A DNA stretch of 64,000 nt from Pyxidicoccus parkwaysis. GTDB taxonomy: Bacteria; Myxococcota; Myxococcia; Myxococcales; Myxococcaceae. The notes below the pieces were generated by a model. The model ran no database searches and was not told where the DNA came from. It saw only the letters and a list, made by a program, of their open reading frames with translations. The position numbers and the translations under genes were made by a program. The stretch is taken from the NCBI RefSeq assembly GCF_017301735.1, contig NZ_CP071090.1, forward strand, positions 5,818,001 through 5,882,000, read 5' to 3'. Below, one piece after another: positions 36,165 to 45,418 of the stretch; position 1 is the first letter of the stretch, and every line of letters starts with the position of its first letter.

Positions 36165-36768
36165 GTCCGCCTCCTAACGCGACAGACGCGTGAAATCGAC
36201 GCCGCCGTTCACCACCGGACCGCCCGGCGCGGGCCCCTCAGGCGGGTTTCTTTCCGTCCGGGTTGGCGTCCGTAGGATCCGTGCACAGACTCCCAGCAAA
36301 CGTCTTCCAGTGATCACGCTCGCTTGCGAAGGAGTGACGATACATGACTCGCCATATGGCTCTGGGCAATGCAAAGCACCTGTTGCTACCGCCAGCCATT
36401 GGCTCTAGATCGTCGGCCCCCGCACCGCGCCGCTACAAGCAGGCAGCCAGTCGTAGCACTCCGCTCTCTTCGCGATGTGTCCACAATAGGTGGTGTGTAT
36501 GACACTCCCCGGCACTATTGATGGGGGAAGCGGTTTCTTTGACGGGATTGCCACGAGCGTCGTATTGATCCGCTCGCCCGCCGCGCAGGCAGGCATTCCC
36601 ACAGACAGCTTCCGGCGCTTCCGCGCGCCCAGAACCGCTTCGCGAGTCCACGCTGGCGTCACCCGCGCGTGTCCGCGCCGTGTCTCCAGATCCTGAGCGA
36701 TCTCGCGCCCTTGGCATTTTGCAAAATTTTGCACCTGGACTTTCAGTGAACCCCGTGGAGGTGGCGAC
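36165..36768. other. Long spacer with low-GC3 composition and small ORFs
   Basis: This 604-base stretch has no clear gene and is richer in A/T than its surroundings. A 52-codon ORF at 36344-36502 (plus) has a good AAGGAG site nine bases upstream but a codon use unlike other genes here. On the opposite strand a short ORF ending at 36405 (start near 36596) encodes a Cys-containing peptide with YCGHIAKRAECYDWLPACSG, also with foreign-looking codons; which, if either, is real cannot be decided. GTGTC (36476-36480) and GACAC (36500-36504) form a spaced inverted repeat. A perfect 14-bp palindrome lies near the nrdJ end. I looked for a cobalamin riboswitch and found no B12 box. Confidence 0.5.
36720..36733. 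promoter_or_regulatory. Perfect 14-bp palindrome upstream of nrdJ
   Basis: TGCAAAATTTTGCA, centred 43 bases before the nrdJ ATG, within an A/T-rich patch in otherwise GC-rich DNA. It does not match the NrdR box consensus. Size and symmetry suggest an operator. Confidence 0.5.
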
Positions 36769-39564
36769 ATGGACAAGGAGCTGAGCTCGAAGCCGTCGGT
36801 GAACGGGAAGGAGCGACGCAACGGGCGAAAGGGGCGCGCGGCGGCTACGGGATTGACCGTGGAGCGCTTCTTCACGACGCCGGGGGTGGACCCCGCGGAC
36901 GAGCTGGCGTGGGAATACCGCAGCGCCAGCATCACCGGCGAGGACGGCAAGGCCGTCTTCGAGCAGAAGAACATCGAGGTGCCGAAGTCCTGGTCGATGC
37001 TGGCGACGAACGTCGTGGCGTCGAAGTACTTCCGCGGCACGCCGGGCACGCCGGAGCGCGAGACGAGCGTGCGCAAGCTGGTGGCGCGCGTGGTGGACAC
37101 CCTCACCCAGTGGGGCGTGCAGGGCGGCTACTTCGCCTCGGAGACGGTCCGCGAGACGTTCCACGCGGAGCTGACGCACCTGCTCTTGCGGCAGAAGGCG
37201 TCGTTCAACTCGCCCGTCTGGTTCAACGTGGGCGTGGAGGCCCAGCCGCAGTGCTCCGCGTGCTTCATCAACAGCGTGGAGGACAACATGGACTCCATCC
37301 TCACGCTGGCGCGCACGGAGGGCATGCTCTTCAAGTACGGCAGCGGCACGGGCAGCAACCTGTCCTCCATCCGCGGCAGCAAGGAGCTGCTGGCCGGCGG
37401 CGGCACCGCGTCCGGCCCGGTGTCCTTCATGAAGGGCTTCGACGCCTTCGCCGGTGTCATCAAGAGCGGCGGCAAGACGCGCCGCGCGGCGAAGATGGTC
37501 ATCCTCAACGCCGAGCACCCGGACGTGCTCGAGTTCATCCGCTGCAAGTCCAACGAGGAGAAGAAGGCCTGGGCGCTCATCGAGGCCGGGTATGACCCGT
37601 CCTTCAACGGCGAGGCCTACTCGTCGGTCTTCTTCCAGAACTCGAACAATTCGGTGCGCGTCACCGACGAGTTCATGAAGGCGGTGGTGAGCGACGGCGC
37701 GTGGACGACGCGCGCCGTGCGCGACGGCAAGCCCATGGACACGTACCGGGCTCGGGACTTGTTCCGTGAAATCGCCGAGGCGGCACACCTGTGCGGCGAC
37801 CCGGGCCTCCAGTTCGACACCACGGTGAATGGCTGGCACACGTGCTCGGCCACGGCGCGCATCAACGCGTCCAACCCGTGCTCGGAGTACATGTTCCTGG
37901 ACGACTCGGCCTGCAACCTGGCGTCCCTGAACCTGATGCACTTCCGCACCATCGACGGCGACTTCGACGTCACGGCCTTCAGGCACGCCGTGGACATCAT
38001 GTTGCTGGCGCAGGAAATCATCGTCGGCTTCTCGCGCTACCCCACCGAGCGGATTGAAAAGAACAGCCACGACTACCGTCCGCTGGGCCTGGGCTACGCG
38101 AACCTGGGCGCGCTGCTGATGGCCACGGGCCTGCCGTATGACTCGCCCGCCGGCCGCAACTACGCGGGGGCCATCACGTCGCTGATGTGCGGCGAGGCCT
38201 ACGCGATGAGCGCGCGCATCGCCGGGAAGCAGGGCGCGTTCGCCGGCTACGCGAAGAACGCGGACTCCATGCTGGGTGTCATCCGCAAGCACCGCAAGGC
38301 GGCGTACAACGTCGCGCCCGAGGGCGTGAGCGAGGAACTGTACGCGGCGCAGAAGGAGGCATGGGACTCGGCGCTGGCGCTCGGTGAGGAGCACGGCTTC
38401 CGCAACAGCCAGGTGACGGTGCTCGCGCCCACGGGGACCATCGGCTTCATGATGGACTGCGACACCACCGGCATCGAGCCGGACATCGCGCTCATCAAGT
38501 ACAAGAAGCTGGTGGGCGGCGGCATGCTCAAGATCGTCAACCAGACGGTGCCGCTCGCGCTGGAGAAGCTGGGCTACCCGCAGACTCAGGCGCAGGACAT
38601 CATCAGCTACCTGGACAAGCAGGAGACGATTGAAGGCGCTCCGCACCTCAAGAGCGAGCACCTGGCGGTGTTCGACTGCGCCTTCAAGCCCGCGCGCGGC
38701 CAGCGCAGCATCGGGTGGATGGGCCACATCCAGATGATGGAGGCGTGCCAGCCGTTCCTCTCGGGCGCCATCTCGAAGACGGTGAACATGCCGTCCAGCG
38801 CCACGGTGGAGGACATCGAGAAGGCGTACCTGGAGGCGTGGAAGCGCGGCCTGAAGGCGATTGCGGTGTACCGCGACGGGTGCAAGCGCACGCAGCCGCT
38901 CAACACGTCGAAGGACGCGGTGAAGGATACGAAGGCCCCCGTGGCCGCCGCCGAGCCCACGGTGCAGCCGGCCGTGAAGCCGGAGCCCCGCGCGGTGCGC
39001 CGCCGCCTGCCGGACGAGCGCCGGTCGATTACGCACAAGTTCTCGATTGGGGGCCACGAGGGCTACCTGACGGTGGGCATGTACGAGGACGGCACGCCGG
39101 GCGAGCTGTTCATCGTCATGGCGAAGGAAGGCTCGGTGGTGAGCGGGCTGATGGACAGCTTCGCCACCAGCGTGTCCCTGGCGCTCCAGTACGGCGTGCC
39201 GCTGAAGGTGCTGGTGGACAAGCTGAGCCACACCCGCTTCGAGCCGAGCGGCTTCACCGGCAACCCGGCCATCCCCATCGCCAAGTCGATTACGGACTAC
39301 ATCTTCCGGTGGCTGGAGCTGAAGTTCATGCCGAAGCAGGCGGACGAGTCCGAGGACGCGGTGCTCGCTCCGGTGGATGTGGCCCCCGCGCAGCAGGCCC
39401 TGCCCGCCGAGGTGGTGTCCGCGCCGCCGCCCATGACGGGCCTGCGCTCCACGTGGCTCAACCAGGCGGACGCGCCACCGTGCCACACGTGCGGCGCCAT
39501 CATGGTGCGCAGCGGTGCCTGCTACAAATGCGGCAACTGCGGCGCGACCAGCGGGTGCAGCTGA
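36769..39564 (+). CDS. nrdJ: Adenosylcobalamin-dependent (class II) ribonucleotide reductase
   Basis: 931 residues, GGAGG just upstream of the ATG. The enzyme makes deoxyribonucleotides with B12 and works with or without oxygen. The barrel holds NSPVWFNVGVEAQPQCSACFIN (first redox Cys), SGGKTRRAAKMVILNAEHPDVLEFI, the active-site loop NASNPCSEYMFLDDSACNLASLNL with the thiyl Cys, and GTIGFMMDCDTTGIEPD. The C-terminal region has the class II repeat RSITHKFSIGGHEGYLTVGMYEDGTPGELFI and ends with a zinc-ribbon CHTCGAIMVRSG..CYKCGNCGATSGCS that presents redox cysteines. It stands alone with a strong hairpin 28 bases after the stop. Confidence 0.97.
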   Translation: MDKELSSKPSVNGKERRNGRKGRAAATGLTVERFFTTPGVDPADELAWEYRSASITGEDGKAVFEQKNIEVPKSWSMLATNVVASKYFRGTPGTPERETSVRKLVARVVDTLTQWGVQGGYFASETVRETFHAELTHLLLRQKASFNSPVWFNVGVEAQPQCSACFINSVEDNMDSILTLARTEGMLFKYGSGTGSNLSSIRGSKELLAGGGTASGPVSFMKGFDAFAGVIKSGGKTRRAAKMVILNAEHPDVLEFIRCKSNEEKKAWALIEAGYDPSFNGEAYSSVFFQNSNNSVRVTDEFMKAVVSDGAWTTRAVRDGKPMDTYRARDLFREIAEAAHLCGDPGLQFDTTVNGWHTCSATARINASNPCSEYMFLDDSACNLASLNLMHFRTIDGDFDVTAFRHAVDIMLLAQEIIVGFSRYPTERIEKNSHDYRPLGLGYANLGALLMATGLPYDSPAGRNYAGAITSLMCGEAYAMSARIAGKQGAFAGYAKNADSMLGVIRKHRKAAYNVAPEGVSEELYAAQKEAWDSALALGEEHGFRNSQVTVLAPTGTIGFMMDCDTTGIEPDIALIKYKKLVGGGMLKIVNQTVPLALEKLGYPQTQAQDIISYLDKQETIEGAPHLKSEHLAVFDCAFKPARGQRSIGWMGHIQMMEACQPFLSGAISKTVNMPSSATVEDIEKAYLEAWKRGLKAIAVYRDGCKRTQPLNTSKDAVKDTKAPVAAAEPTVQPAVKPEPRAVRRRLPDERRSITHKFSIGGHEGYLTVGMYEDGTPGELFIVMAKEGSVVSGLMDSFATSVSLALQYGVPLKVLVDKLSHTRFEPSGFTGNPAIPIAKSITDYIFRWLELKFMPKQADESEDAVLAPVDVAPAQQALPAEVVSAPPPMTGLRSTWLNQADAPPCHTCGAIMVRSGACYKCGNCGATSGCS

Positions 39565-39592
39565 GCACCGCGGTCAGCGATTGAAGTGAAGA

Positions 39593-39621
39593 GGGCTCCG
39601 GAGCACTGCGCTCCGGAGCCC
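39593..39621. terminator. Bidirectional terminator hairpin between nrdJ and the scaffold gene
   Basis: Perfect 12-bp stem GGGCTCCGGAGC / GCTCCGGAGCCC with a 5-base loop, followed on the plus strand by TTCTGCGTTT. It lies between two convergent genes. Confidence 0.85.
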
Positions 39622-39630
39622 TTCTGCGTT

Positions 39631-42600
39631 TCAGCGTGCCGAGGGGAGACGCTCGAAGGCCTCGGAGGCCTTGTCGAGGACGCGGGAGAATTCGTCCAGC
39701 GCCGGGACGCCGACGGGCTCCGCGCCGTGGTCCGCGATGATGAAGGCGACGGGGCGGCCCCGGCTGCGGACGGTGGCGACCAGCAGGTTCGACGCCGCGT
39801 CCCCGCCGAGCGCGGCGAAGATGGCTTCGTCCTGCGTGCACGTGGGGGCGTTGAAGACGCTCGGGTTGGGGCCGGCCGACATCGCGGCGCTGAGGAGCGA
39901 CGGTGCCTCGAGGTCCACCTTGAGCGAGGACACGGCGGGGCTGTCGCTGCCCGGGCCCCAGGCGTGCCCCACTCGCGCGAGGCCGAGGCTCTCGCCGAGG
40001 AGGAATGCGCGCCGGAAGCGCCCCGCGCAGTACGCGAGCAGCACCTTGCCGAGCGTGCCCTGTGTCCCCACGTCCTCGAGCGCCGTGAGCACCTTCTCCG
40101 CCGTCACCGCGGGCCCGGAGGACGGCGTGTCCGTGGACGCGCTGGCGGCGGCGAGGAGCGAGGTCACCAGCTCGGAGGGCTGGTTGGACTGGGGCTGCCA
40201 GGGCTGCTGGATGAAGTCCCAGGCCGAGGCCAACGGCATGTCGCCCGTGGGCGCAGCGGAGACGGCGGGAGCATCGAGGTCCACCGCGCGGTCGGCCCAG
40301 GTCGTCTCGGCCGTGTGGCCGATGGTTCCGTTGCTCTCGCGGCCCTGCCAGCCCACGAACTCCCAGGTGGACGCGAGCTCCATCGTTTCGTTGGACGAAG
40401 CGGGGAGGTCATCGAGCTCGATGGGCGCTCGCGGGGCGGGCTTCACCGGCTCGGGTGGGGACTCCAGCGATGCGGCGTCGGAGACGTCGAGGGCCGGCGT
40501 CGGGACGGCGGCATCGACGTGGGCCATCGCGGCGAGCGCGGGCTCCGCGTGCGAGTGCATCTCCGGGGTAATGGGGACCGTGGCGACTCGAGGGGGCGTG
40601 TCCGCGTTCGCCTCGGGCTCCGTGATGGCGGGAGCATTGGAGACGGGGGCGTGGTCAGTGCTGGTTGCGGACTGTGCGGTGGCGACGGCGACGTCGTCCG
40701 TGCTCGGTGCAGACTGCGCGGTGGCAGAAGCCGCAACGGAGGAACTGTCGTCCGTGGCTGGTGTGGCCTGCGTGGTGGCGACAGGGGCGAAGTCCGTGCT
40801 CGGTGCGGACTGCACGGTGGCGACGGCGACGTCGTCTGTGCTCAGTGCCGCCTGCGTAGTGGCAGAACCCTCAACGGCCGAGCTCGGGTCCTGGTCCGGT
40901 GTGGCCTGTGCGGTGGCCGAAGGCTCGACTGCGGAGACGAGGTCCGCGCTCGGTACGGACTGCGCGGTGGCGATGGAGGCGACGTCCTCGTTCGGCGCGG
41001 TCTCCCCATTGGCGGATGCCGTGCTGGCGGGGACAGTGCCCGTGTCTGGCGCATTCTCCGCGCTGTTCGAAGCCGCAGTGGCGATGTCCTGGTCCGAGCT
41101 TGATGCGGCCTGCGTGATGGCGACAGAGGTGCGCTCTGCATCCGACGCAGGCTCCGCTTGCATCCCAGCCGCCTCGTCGACGCGGTCCGTGGTGGCATGC
41201 TCCGCGAACGCATTGGCGACAGGAGCCTCCGTCTCCACGTTGGCGCGGTGTTCAGCGGGCATGTTGAGTGAGAACGGTGCGGTTGCGTCGACGGAAGGCT
41301 CGACCTCCGTGATGTCGCGAGGCGCGGCAGTGGACTCGGCCACGTGGGCCGTGGACGCCACGGTGCTTGCCGCGACATCCACGTCGGCGTGAGCGGCGAC
41401 GCCCTGCACAGAGTGTGTGTCGACCGTGGTCAGAACGGAGGCGGCGGGTACCTCCGCCGTGTTGCTGGCAGCGACATGCGCCTCGCTCTGGTGTGTATCG
41501 GCATTCGCGCCGGACGGCGTGGTCGCCTCAGCGTCGGACGAGGCGATGTCTGCCTCAGCGGAGGCCTGGGGAGACTGCGCATCTTCGACCTGCGCGGTCG
41601 TGACCGCCGCAGCCTCCAGCACCTGCTCGACAGGAGTCCCGACCACGTCAGCAGCGCTGACATCGCTGGACGGAGCGGCTTCCGCGCGCTGCGACTCCTC
41701 CTCCTCCTCTCCGAGCGCATCCGCAGGAAGAGCAACACCGTAGACGGTGGTGTGCTCGGCCGCCGGCATCGTCACGGACACATCGGTCGCGGCTTCGAAC
41801 TCGACGCCTGGCACGGCCACGGGTGGCTCGATGGCGACGGCTACCTCGTTCGCAGCCATCACCGGTGCCGCAACCTCGCTGGCAGGCGCGGAGACAGTGG
41901 GCGCCTCGGTCGGGGGCACGGGCAGGACAGCATCCACACGGGCCGCCAGGTTGGCGCTTGCGTGAGGCTCTGCTCCCGCGTCGGTCACCGCCGTCTGGGC
42001 AATCGAGGATGCGGCGTCAGCGTCGGACACAAGGCCAGACGCGGACGACTCCGATGCGCGAGCCGCGCCATCGGCGGACAGCGACGGGGACTCCGCGATG
42101 AGGTCCTGCACCGGCTCGACGGGAGTCGTGCTGTCGCTCTCGGGGATTCGCTGAGCAGCCTCGTCCCCGGAGACTTGCATCCCTTCGGCAGCGGCCCCCT
42201 GCCCTGCCAGCTCCATGGTTGCGGGCTCGACGCCCGACATGTGCTGAGAGGCATCGGTCGAAGCCGCGACGTTGGAAGCCGTGCTCGTGGTGGTGCTGCT
42301 TCCGGCCTCCGCCTTCTCGGACGGCTCCGATTCAGTCGCGCGCGATTCAGCCGCGAGCGCCTGCTCCGAAACGGGTTCCCGAGCGGCCATGGACGCAGCC
42401 GAAGCCAGCGCCTCCGTGTTCACGGATTGCGACAGCTCCGAGCCCTGAGCCACAGCGGCGTGAGCGTGCGCCGCGACATCCTCGGACACCTGGGGCGATG
42501 CGGAGACAGCGAGGTTCTCGCTGGTCGACGGTGCCTGCTTCTCCGTTGCGGGAGCAGAAGGCTGTGCCGCAGCGGCCGGCGCATGCTCGGGGGGCCTCGG

Positions 42601-45222
42601 GGCCGCGGGCGACATCCCGGGCGGAACCTGGGGCATGCCCATCGCGGGACCGGCCGCGCGAGCCGGTGGAGCCTCGCCGGGCCGTGGCGGCGCAACCGGA
42701 GCCGTGCCCACAGCAGGCATCGACTGAGACGGGCGCTTGGGCATGGGCGGCCCTGCCACCGGCATGCCTGGACCATGCGGCCCCGGAGGCATACCGGGCC
42801 CTCGAGCACCTGCGGGGGGCACCGGCCCGCCCGGAGGAGGTCCCTGACGCGGAGGCATTCCCGGCGGCGCACCGGGAGGAACGGGAGCCCCGGGCATCAT
42901 GCCCGGAGCCATCGGCCGGCCCTGGGCGGGCATCGGAGGTCCGCCCGCGCCGGGAGGCATCATCGCGCCCGGAGGCATCGGCGGCCGCGCGGCGCCCGGA
43001 GGCACGGGAGCCCCCTGCATCGCGGGAGGCCGAGCGCCCGGAGGCATCATGCCGGGCGCGGGCGGCGGCCCCATGGGAGCCCCCGGCGGCTGCGGAGGTC
43101 GCGCCCCAGGCGGGAGGCCCATCTGCGCATGCGGAGGAACAGGCCCCATGGCCTGAGCAGGCATCGCTCCAGGCGGCCCCATCGGCGCGTGCGGCGGAAC
43201 AGGCCCCATGGCCTGCGCAGGCATCGCTCCAGGTGTCCCCATCGGCGCATGCGGAGGAACAGGCCCCATGGCCTGCGCGGGCATCGCTCCAGGCGTCCCC
43301 ATCGGCGCATGCGGTGGAACAAGCCCCGTGGCCTGCGCAGGCAGCGCACCAGGGGGCGGCCCCATCGGCGTATGCGGAGGAACAGGCCCCGTGGCATGCG
43401 CAGGCATCGCGCCAGAGGGCGGCCCCATCGGAGCTTGCGGATGCGACGGAGCAGACCCAACCGCCTGTGCGGACATCGCCCCGGGATGCGTCCCCATCTG
43501 CGCATGCGGCGGAACAGGCCCCGCCGACTGCGGAGGCATTCCCCCGGGCGGAGGCACCCCGGGCCCTGTCACCGGCGGAGACATCCCCGCGCCCTGCGCC
43601 ATCGCGGGCGGCATGCCCCTGGGCGCCATGCCCGGAGGCTGCGGCGGCCCCCCCACCGGCTGAGGCGTCGGCCGCGCCATCGCCGGAGGCGGCGTCGCTC
43701 CAGGAGGACGCGGCGCCGCGCCCTGCGGAGCCATCGGCTGCTGCGGCCCCGGAGGCGGACCCGGCGGACGCGCCATGCCCGGGGGCACTGCCCCCTGCGG
43801 CCCAGGCACCGCGGGCAGTCCCGTCATCGACGGAGGCCGAGTCCCCGGCGGCCCCGCGGCCGCCCCCGGCTTCGCCACCATCCCAGGCGGCATGGACCCA
43901 GGAGCTCCCGCCTGAGGCGGCACCGGCCCCCCAGGCACAGGCGACATGCGATTCATCCCAGGAGGCTGCGGCGGACCGCCCGCCTGACGCGCCACCATCC
44001 CCGGCGGCTGCGAAGCCCCCATGACGACAGGCACCTCGGAGCTCGGCCGCTTCGGCATGGCCGGAGCCTGCGGTGTCTGCCCGAACGGCGGCGGCACGGC
44101 ACGGCCCGCCTCCGCGGCCACAGGCGCGGAAGGCCCCGCCCCCTGCTGCAGCTCCGGAGGCGTGAAACGGGGAGGTCCACCCAGCATCGGCGGCTCGGCC
44201 TCGGTGCCCGTCACCACCGGCGCCTCCTCCACCACGTCGCCGTCCTCCAGCACGTCGAGCTCTTCCGCCGGCTCGGCCTCGGCCACCTCCAGCAACGGAG
44301 GCGGCGCCGCCACCCGGGGCATCTCCGCCGGCGTGAGGCGCGGCGGAGCCGGGGGACGCGCCACCGCCGCCGGTGCCGCGGGCACGAGCTGCGGAGGCCC
44401 CGAAGGACGCGGCGTCAACATCGGCGGCCCGACGGGCTCCGGACTCGACACACGCATCTCGCCATCTTCCGACAGGTCCACCATCGCCACCGGCGGCGCG
44501 GGCGGAGCCAGGTGCCCCGCGTAGTGCTCGTTGCCGGAAGCCGCAGGCGCCCACCGAACCTCGGCCGCCTCACCCGTGTCCGCCTCGGCGTCATCACTGA
44601 GGTACTGCCCCGGAGCGAGCCCACCGAAGATTCCGTCCGACCCCGACTCGGGACGCACGGGCGCGGGAGGCGGCGCCACCGAGAGCGCCTGCCGTACCGC
44701 CGCCGCTGCTGCTGGCGCTGACGCCGGAGCAGGAGCCGCCGCCCCCTGTCCGGGACGTCGCGAGGGCTCCAGCCGGATGTACCGCGACTCGCGCTGGATG
44801 CCGTAGCGCCTGGCCAGGAAGTGGAACATCCGCAGCTCGGGCGCCACATGCGGGACGATTCGCAACCCGGTTGCGAAGCTGAGCGCGTCCGTGTCCCGCA
44901 GCTCCATGGGGTTCACCATGGCCACCTTCAGCCGCCGCCCCTCCTGCCCCAGCGGGAAGGCCTGGTGCTTCTCCGCCAGCGCGGCTGACAGGAGCGCCAG
45001 CGTCGTGTCCGACACCGCCTCGAAGTCCGCCTCCTGCGCCACGGGGTAGCGAGACTGCTCCCCCAGCACCATGGCCAGCGTGTCGATGTCGATGATGTCC
45101 AACTCGACGAGGTTGGTCCCCAGGCGCCCACCGTAGATGAGCTGGGCCTTCAGGGCCTCGTCGAGCTGCGAGGGCGTGATGAGGCCCTTGCGGACCAGGA
45201 TTGCTCCGAGCTTTTCGGCCAT
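39631..45222 (-). CDS. Giant repeat-rich scaffold protein with GspE/PilB N-terminal-like domain
   Basis: 1863 residues. Residues about 1-155 are a GspE N-terminal (MshEN-like) domain: LGAILVRKGLITPSQLDEALKAQ, LGTNLVELDIIDIDTLAMVL, FPLGQEGRRLKVAMVNPMEL; these domains are known to bind c-di-GMP in some ATPases, and here no ATPase follows. About 155-890 is Pro/Gly/Met/Ala-rich with 20-residue tandem repeats (units such as PMGTPGAMPAQAMGPVPPHA). About 890-1690 is acidic and Ala/Ser/Thr/Val-rich with degenerate repeats (SAPSTDDVAVATAQ). The last 170 residues form a folded GAF/roadblock-like domain (KVLTALEDVGTQGTLGKVLLAYCAGRFRRAFLL; VATVRSRGRPVAFIIADHGAEPVG). It is probably a cytoplasmic, largely disordered scaffold for a motility or secretion machine. 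No function is proven. Confidence 0.85.
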   Translation of the reverse strand: MAEKLGAILVRKGLITPSQLDEALKAQLIYGGRLGTNLVELDIIDIDTLAMVLGEQSRYPVAQEADFEAVSDTTLALLSAALAEKHQAFPLGQEGRRLKVAMVNPMELRDTDALSFATGLRIVPHVAPELRMFHFLARRYGIQRESRYIRLEPSRRPGQGAAAPAPASAPAAAAAVRQALSVAPPPAPVRPESGSDGIFGGLAPGQYLSDDAEADTGEAAEVRWAPAASGNEHYAGHLAPPAPPVAMVDLSEDGEMRVSSPEPVGPPMLTPRPSGPPQLVPAAPAAVARPPAPPRLTPAEMPRVAAPPPLLEVAEAEPAEELDVLEDGDVVEEAPVVTGTEAEPPMLGGPPRFTPPELQQGAGPSAPVAAEAGRAVPPPFGQTPQAPAMPKRPSSEVPVVMGASQPPGMVARQAGGPPQPPGMNRMSPVPGGPVPPQAGAPGSMPPGMVAKPGAAAGPPGTRPPSMTGLPAVPGPQGAVPPGMARPPGPPPGPQQPMAPQGAAPRPPGATPPPAMARPTPQPVGGPPQPPGMAPRGMPPAMAQGAGMSPPVTGPGVPPPGGMPPQSAGPVPPHAQMGTHPGAMSAQAVGSAPSHPQAPMGPPSGAMPAHATGPVPPHTPMGPPPGALPAQATGLVPPHAPMGTPGAMPAQAMGPVPPHAPMGTPGAMPAQAMGPVPPHAPMGPPGAMPAQAMGPVPPHAQMGLPPGARPPQPPGAPMGPPPAPGMMPPGARPPAMQGAPVPPGAARPPMPPGAMMPPGAGGPPMPAQGRPMAPGMMPGAPVPPGAPPGMPPRQGPPPGGPVPPAGARGPGMPPGPHGPGMPVAGPPMPKRPSQSMPAVGTAPVAPPRPGEAPPARAAGPAMGMPQVPPGMSPAAPRPPEHAPAAAAQPSAPATEKQAPSTSENLAVSASPQVSEDVAAHAHAAVAQGSELSQSVNTEALASAASMAAREPVSEQALAAESRATESEPSEKAEAGSSTTTSTASNVAASTDASQHMSGVEPATMELAGQGAAAEGMQVSGDEAAQRIPESDSTTPVEPVQDLIAESPSLSADGAARASESSASGLVSDADAASSIAQTAVTDAGAEPHASANLAARVDAVLPVPPTEAPTVSAPASEVAAPVMAANEVAVAIEPPVAVPGVEFEAATDVSVTMPAAEHTTVYGVALPADALGEEEEESQRAEAAPSSDVSAADVVGTPVEQVLEAAAVTTAQVEDAQSPQASAEADIASSDAEATTPSGANADTHQSEAHVAASNTAEVPAASVLTTVDTHSVQGVAAHADVDVAASTVASTAHVAESTAAPRDITEVEPSVDATAPFSLNMPAEHRANVETEAPVANAFAEHATTDRVDEAAGMQAEPASDAERTSVAITQAASSSDQDIATAASNSAENAPDTGTVPASTASANGETAPNEDVASIATAQSVPSADLVSAVEPSATAQATPDQDPSSAVEGSATTQAALSTDDVAVATVQSAPSTDFAPVATTQATPATDDSSSVAASATAQSAPSTDDVAVATAQSATSTDHAPVSNAPAITEPEANADTPPRVATVPITPEMHSHAEPALAAMAHVDAAVPTPALDVSDAASLESPPEPVKPAPRAPIELDDLPASSNETMELASTWEFVGWQGRESNGTIGHTAETTWADRAVDLDAPAVSAAPTGDMPLASAWDFIQQPWQPQSNQPSELVTSLLAAASASTDTPSSGPAVTAEKVLTALEDVGTQGTLGKVLLAYCAGRFRRAFLLGESLGLARVGHAWGPGSDSPAVSSLKVDLEAPSLLSAAMSAGPNPSVFNAPTCTQDEAIFAALGGDAASNLLVATVRSRGRPVAFIIADHGAEPVGVPALDEFSRVLDKASEAFERLPSAR
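43141..43440 (-). repeat. Tandem 60-bp coding repeats in the scaffold gene
   Basis: At least three adjacent units of exactly 60 bases (starting 43141, 43201, 43261) and two of about 63 bases follow one another with high identity; weaker copies flank them. Each encodes a 20-21-residue unit of the type GPVPPHAPMG..GAMPAQAM. Copy number is likely to vary between strains. Confidence 0.85.
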
Positions 45223-45373
45223 GCCGCGCCGATTCTAGACGGCTTCCCGCCCGGGAAACCGCTCCCGAAGCCCCGGAGTCGCCCTTTCCGCATGCCCGCT
45301 TGCTGGCCCGCACCACCCGCAGCGAGTCCCGCCGCTCCGCGTGAAGAAGTCCGCCCTCGCCCGCCCACCAGGG

Positions 45374-45403
45374 GAGCATCGGGCCTGGAGCTCCCCGATG
45401 CTC
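45374..45403 (-). terminator. Hairpin after the sugar-phosphate transferase gene
   Basis: Perfect 10-bp stem GAGCATCGGG / CCCGATGCTC, about ten-base loop, 15 bases after the stop of the transferase gene (minus strand). Confidence 0.7.
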
Positions 45404-45418
45404 ACGGCAGCCGCGCCG

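Noticed and set aside
36711..36734. TTGGCA...TTTTGCA as a sigma-54 promoter of nrdJ
   Set aside because: The spacing between GG and GC is 6 or 16 bases, not the required 10.
36165..36768. Cobalamin riboswitch before the B12-dependent reductase
   Set aside because: No B12-box or matching stem layout was found by eye; a covariance-model search would be decisive.
36433..39486. 1017-codon minus-strand ORF over nrdJ
   Set aside because: Antisense shadow; its C-terminal end enters the odd spacer but gives no domain.
43081..43560. Regular 60-bp repeats as a possible CRISPR array
   Set aside because: The units are contiguous, in frame and coding, with no unique spacers and no cas genes.
41344..44721. 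1125-codon plus-strand ORF over the scaffold gene
   Set aside because: Arg/His-rich antisense translation of the Pro/Met repeats.
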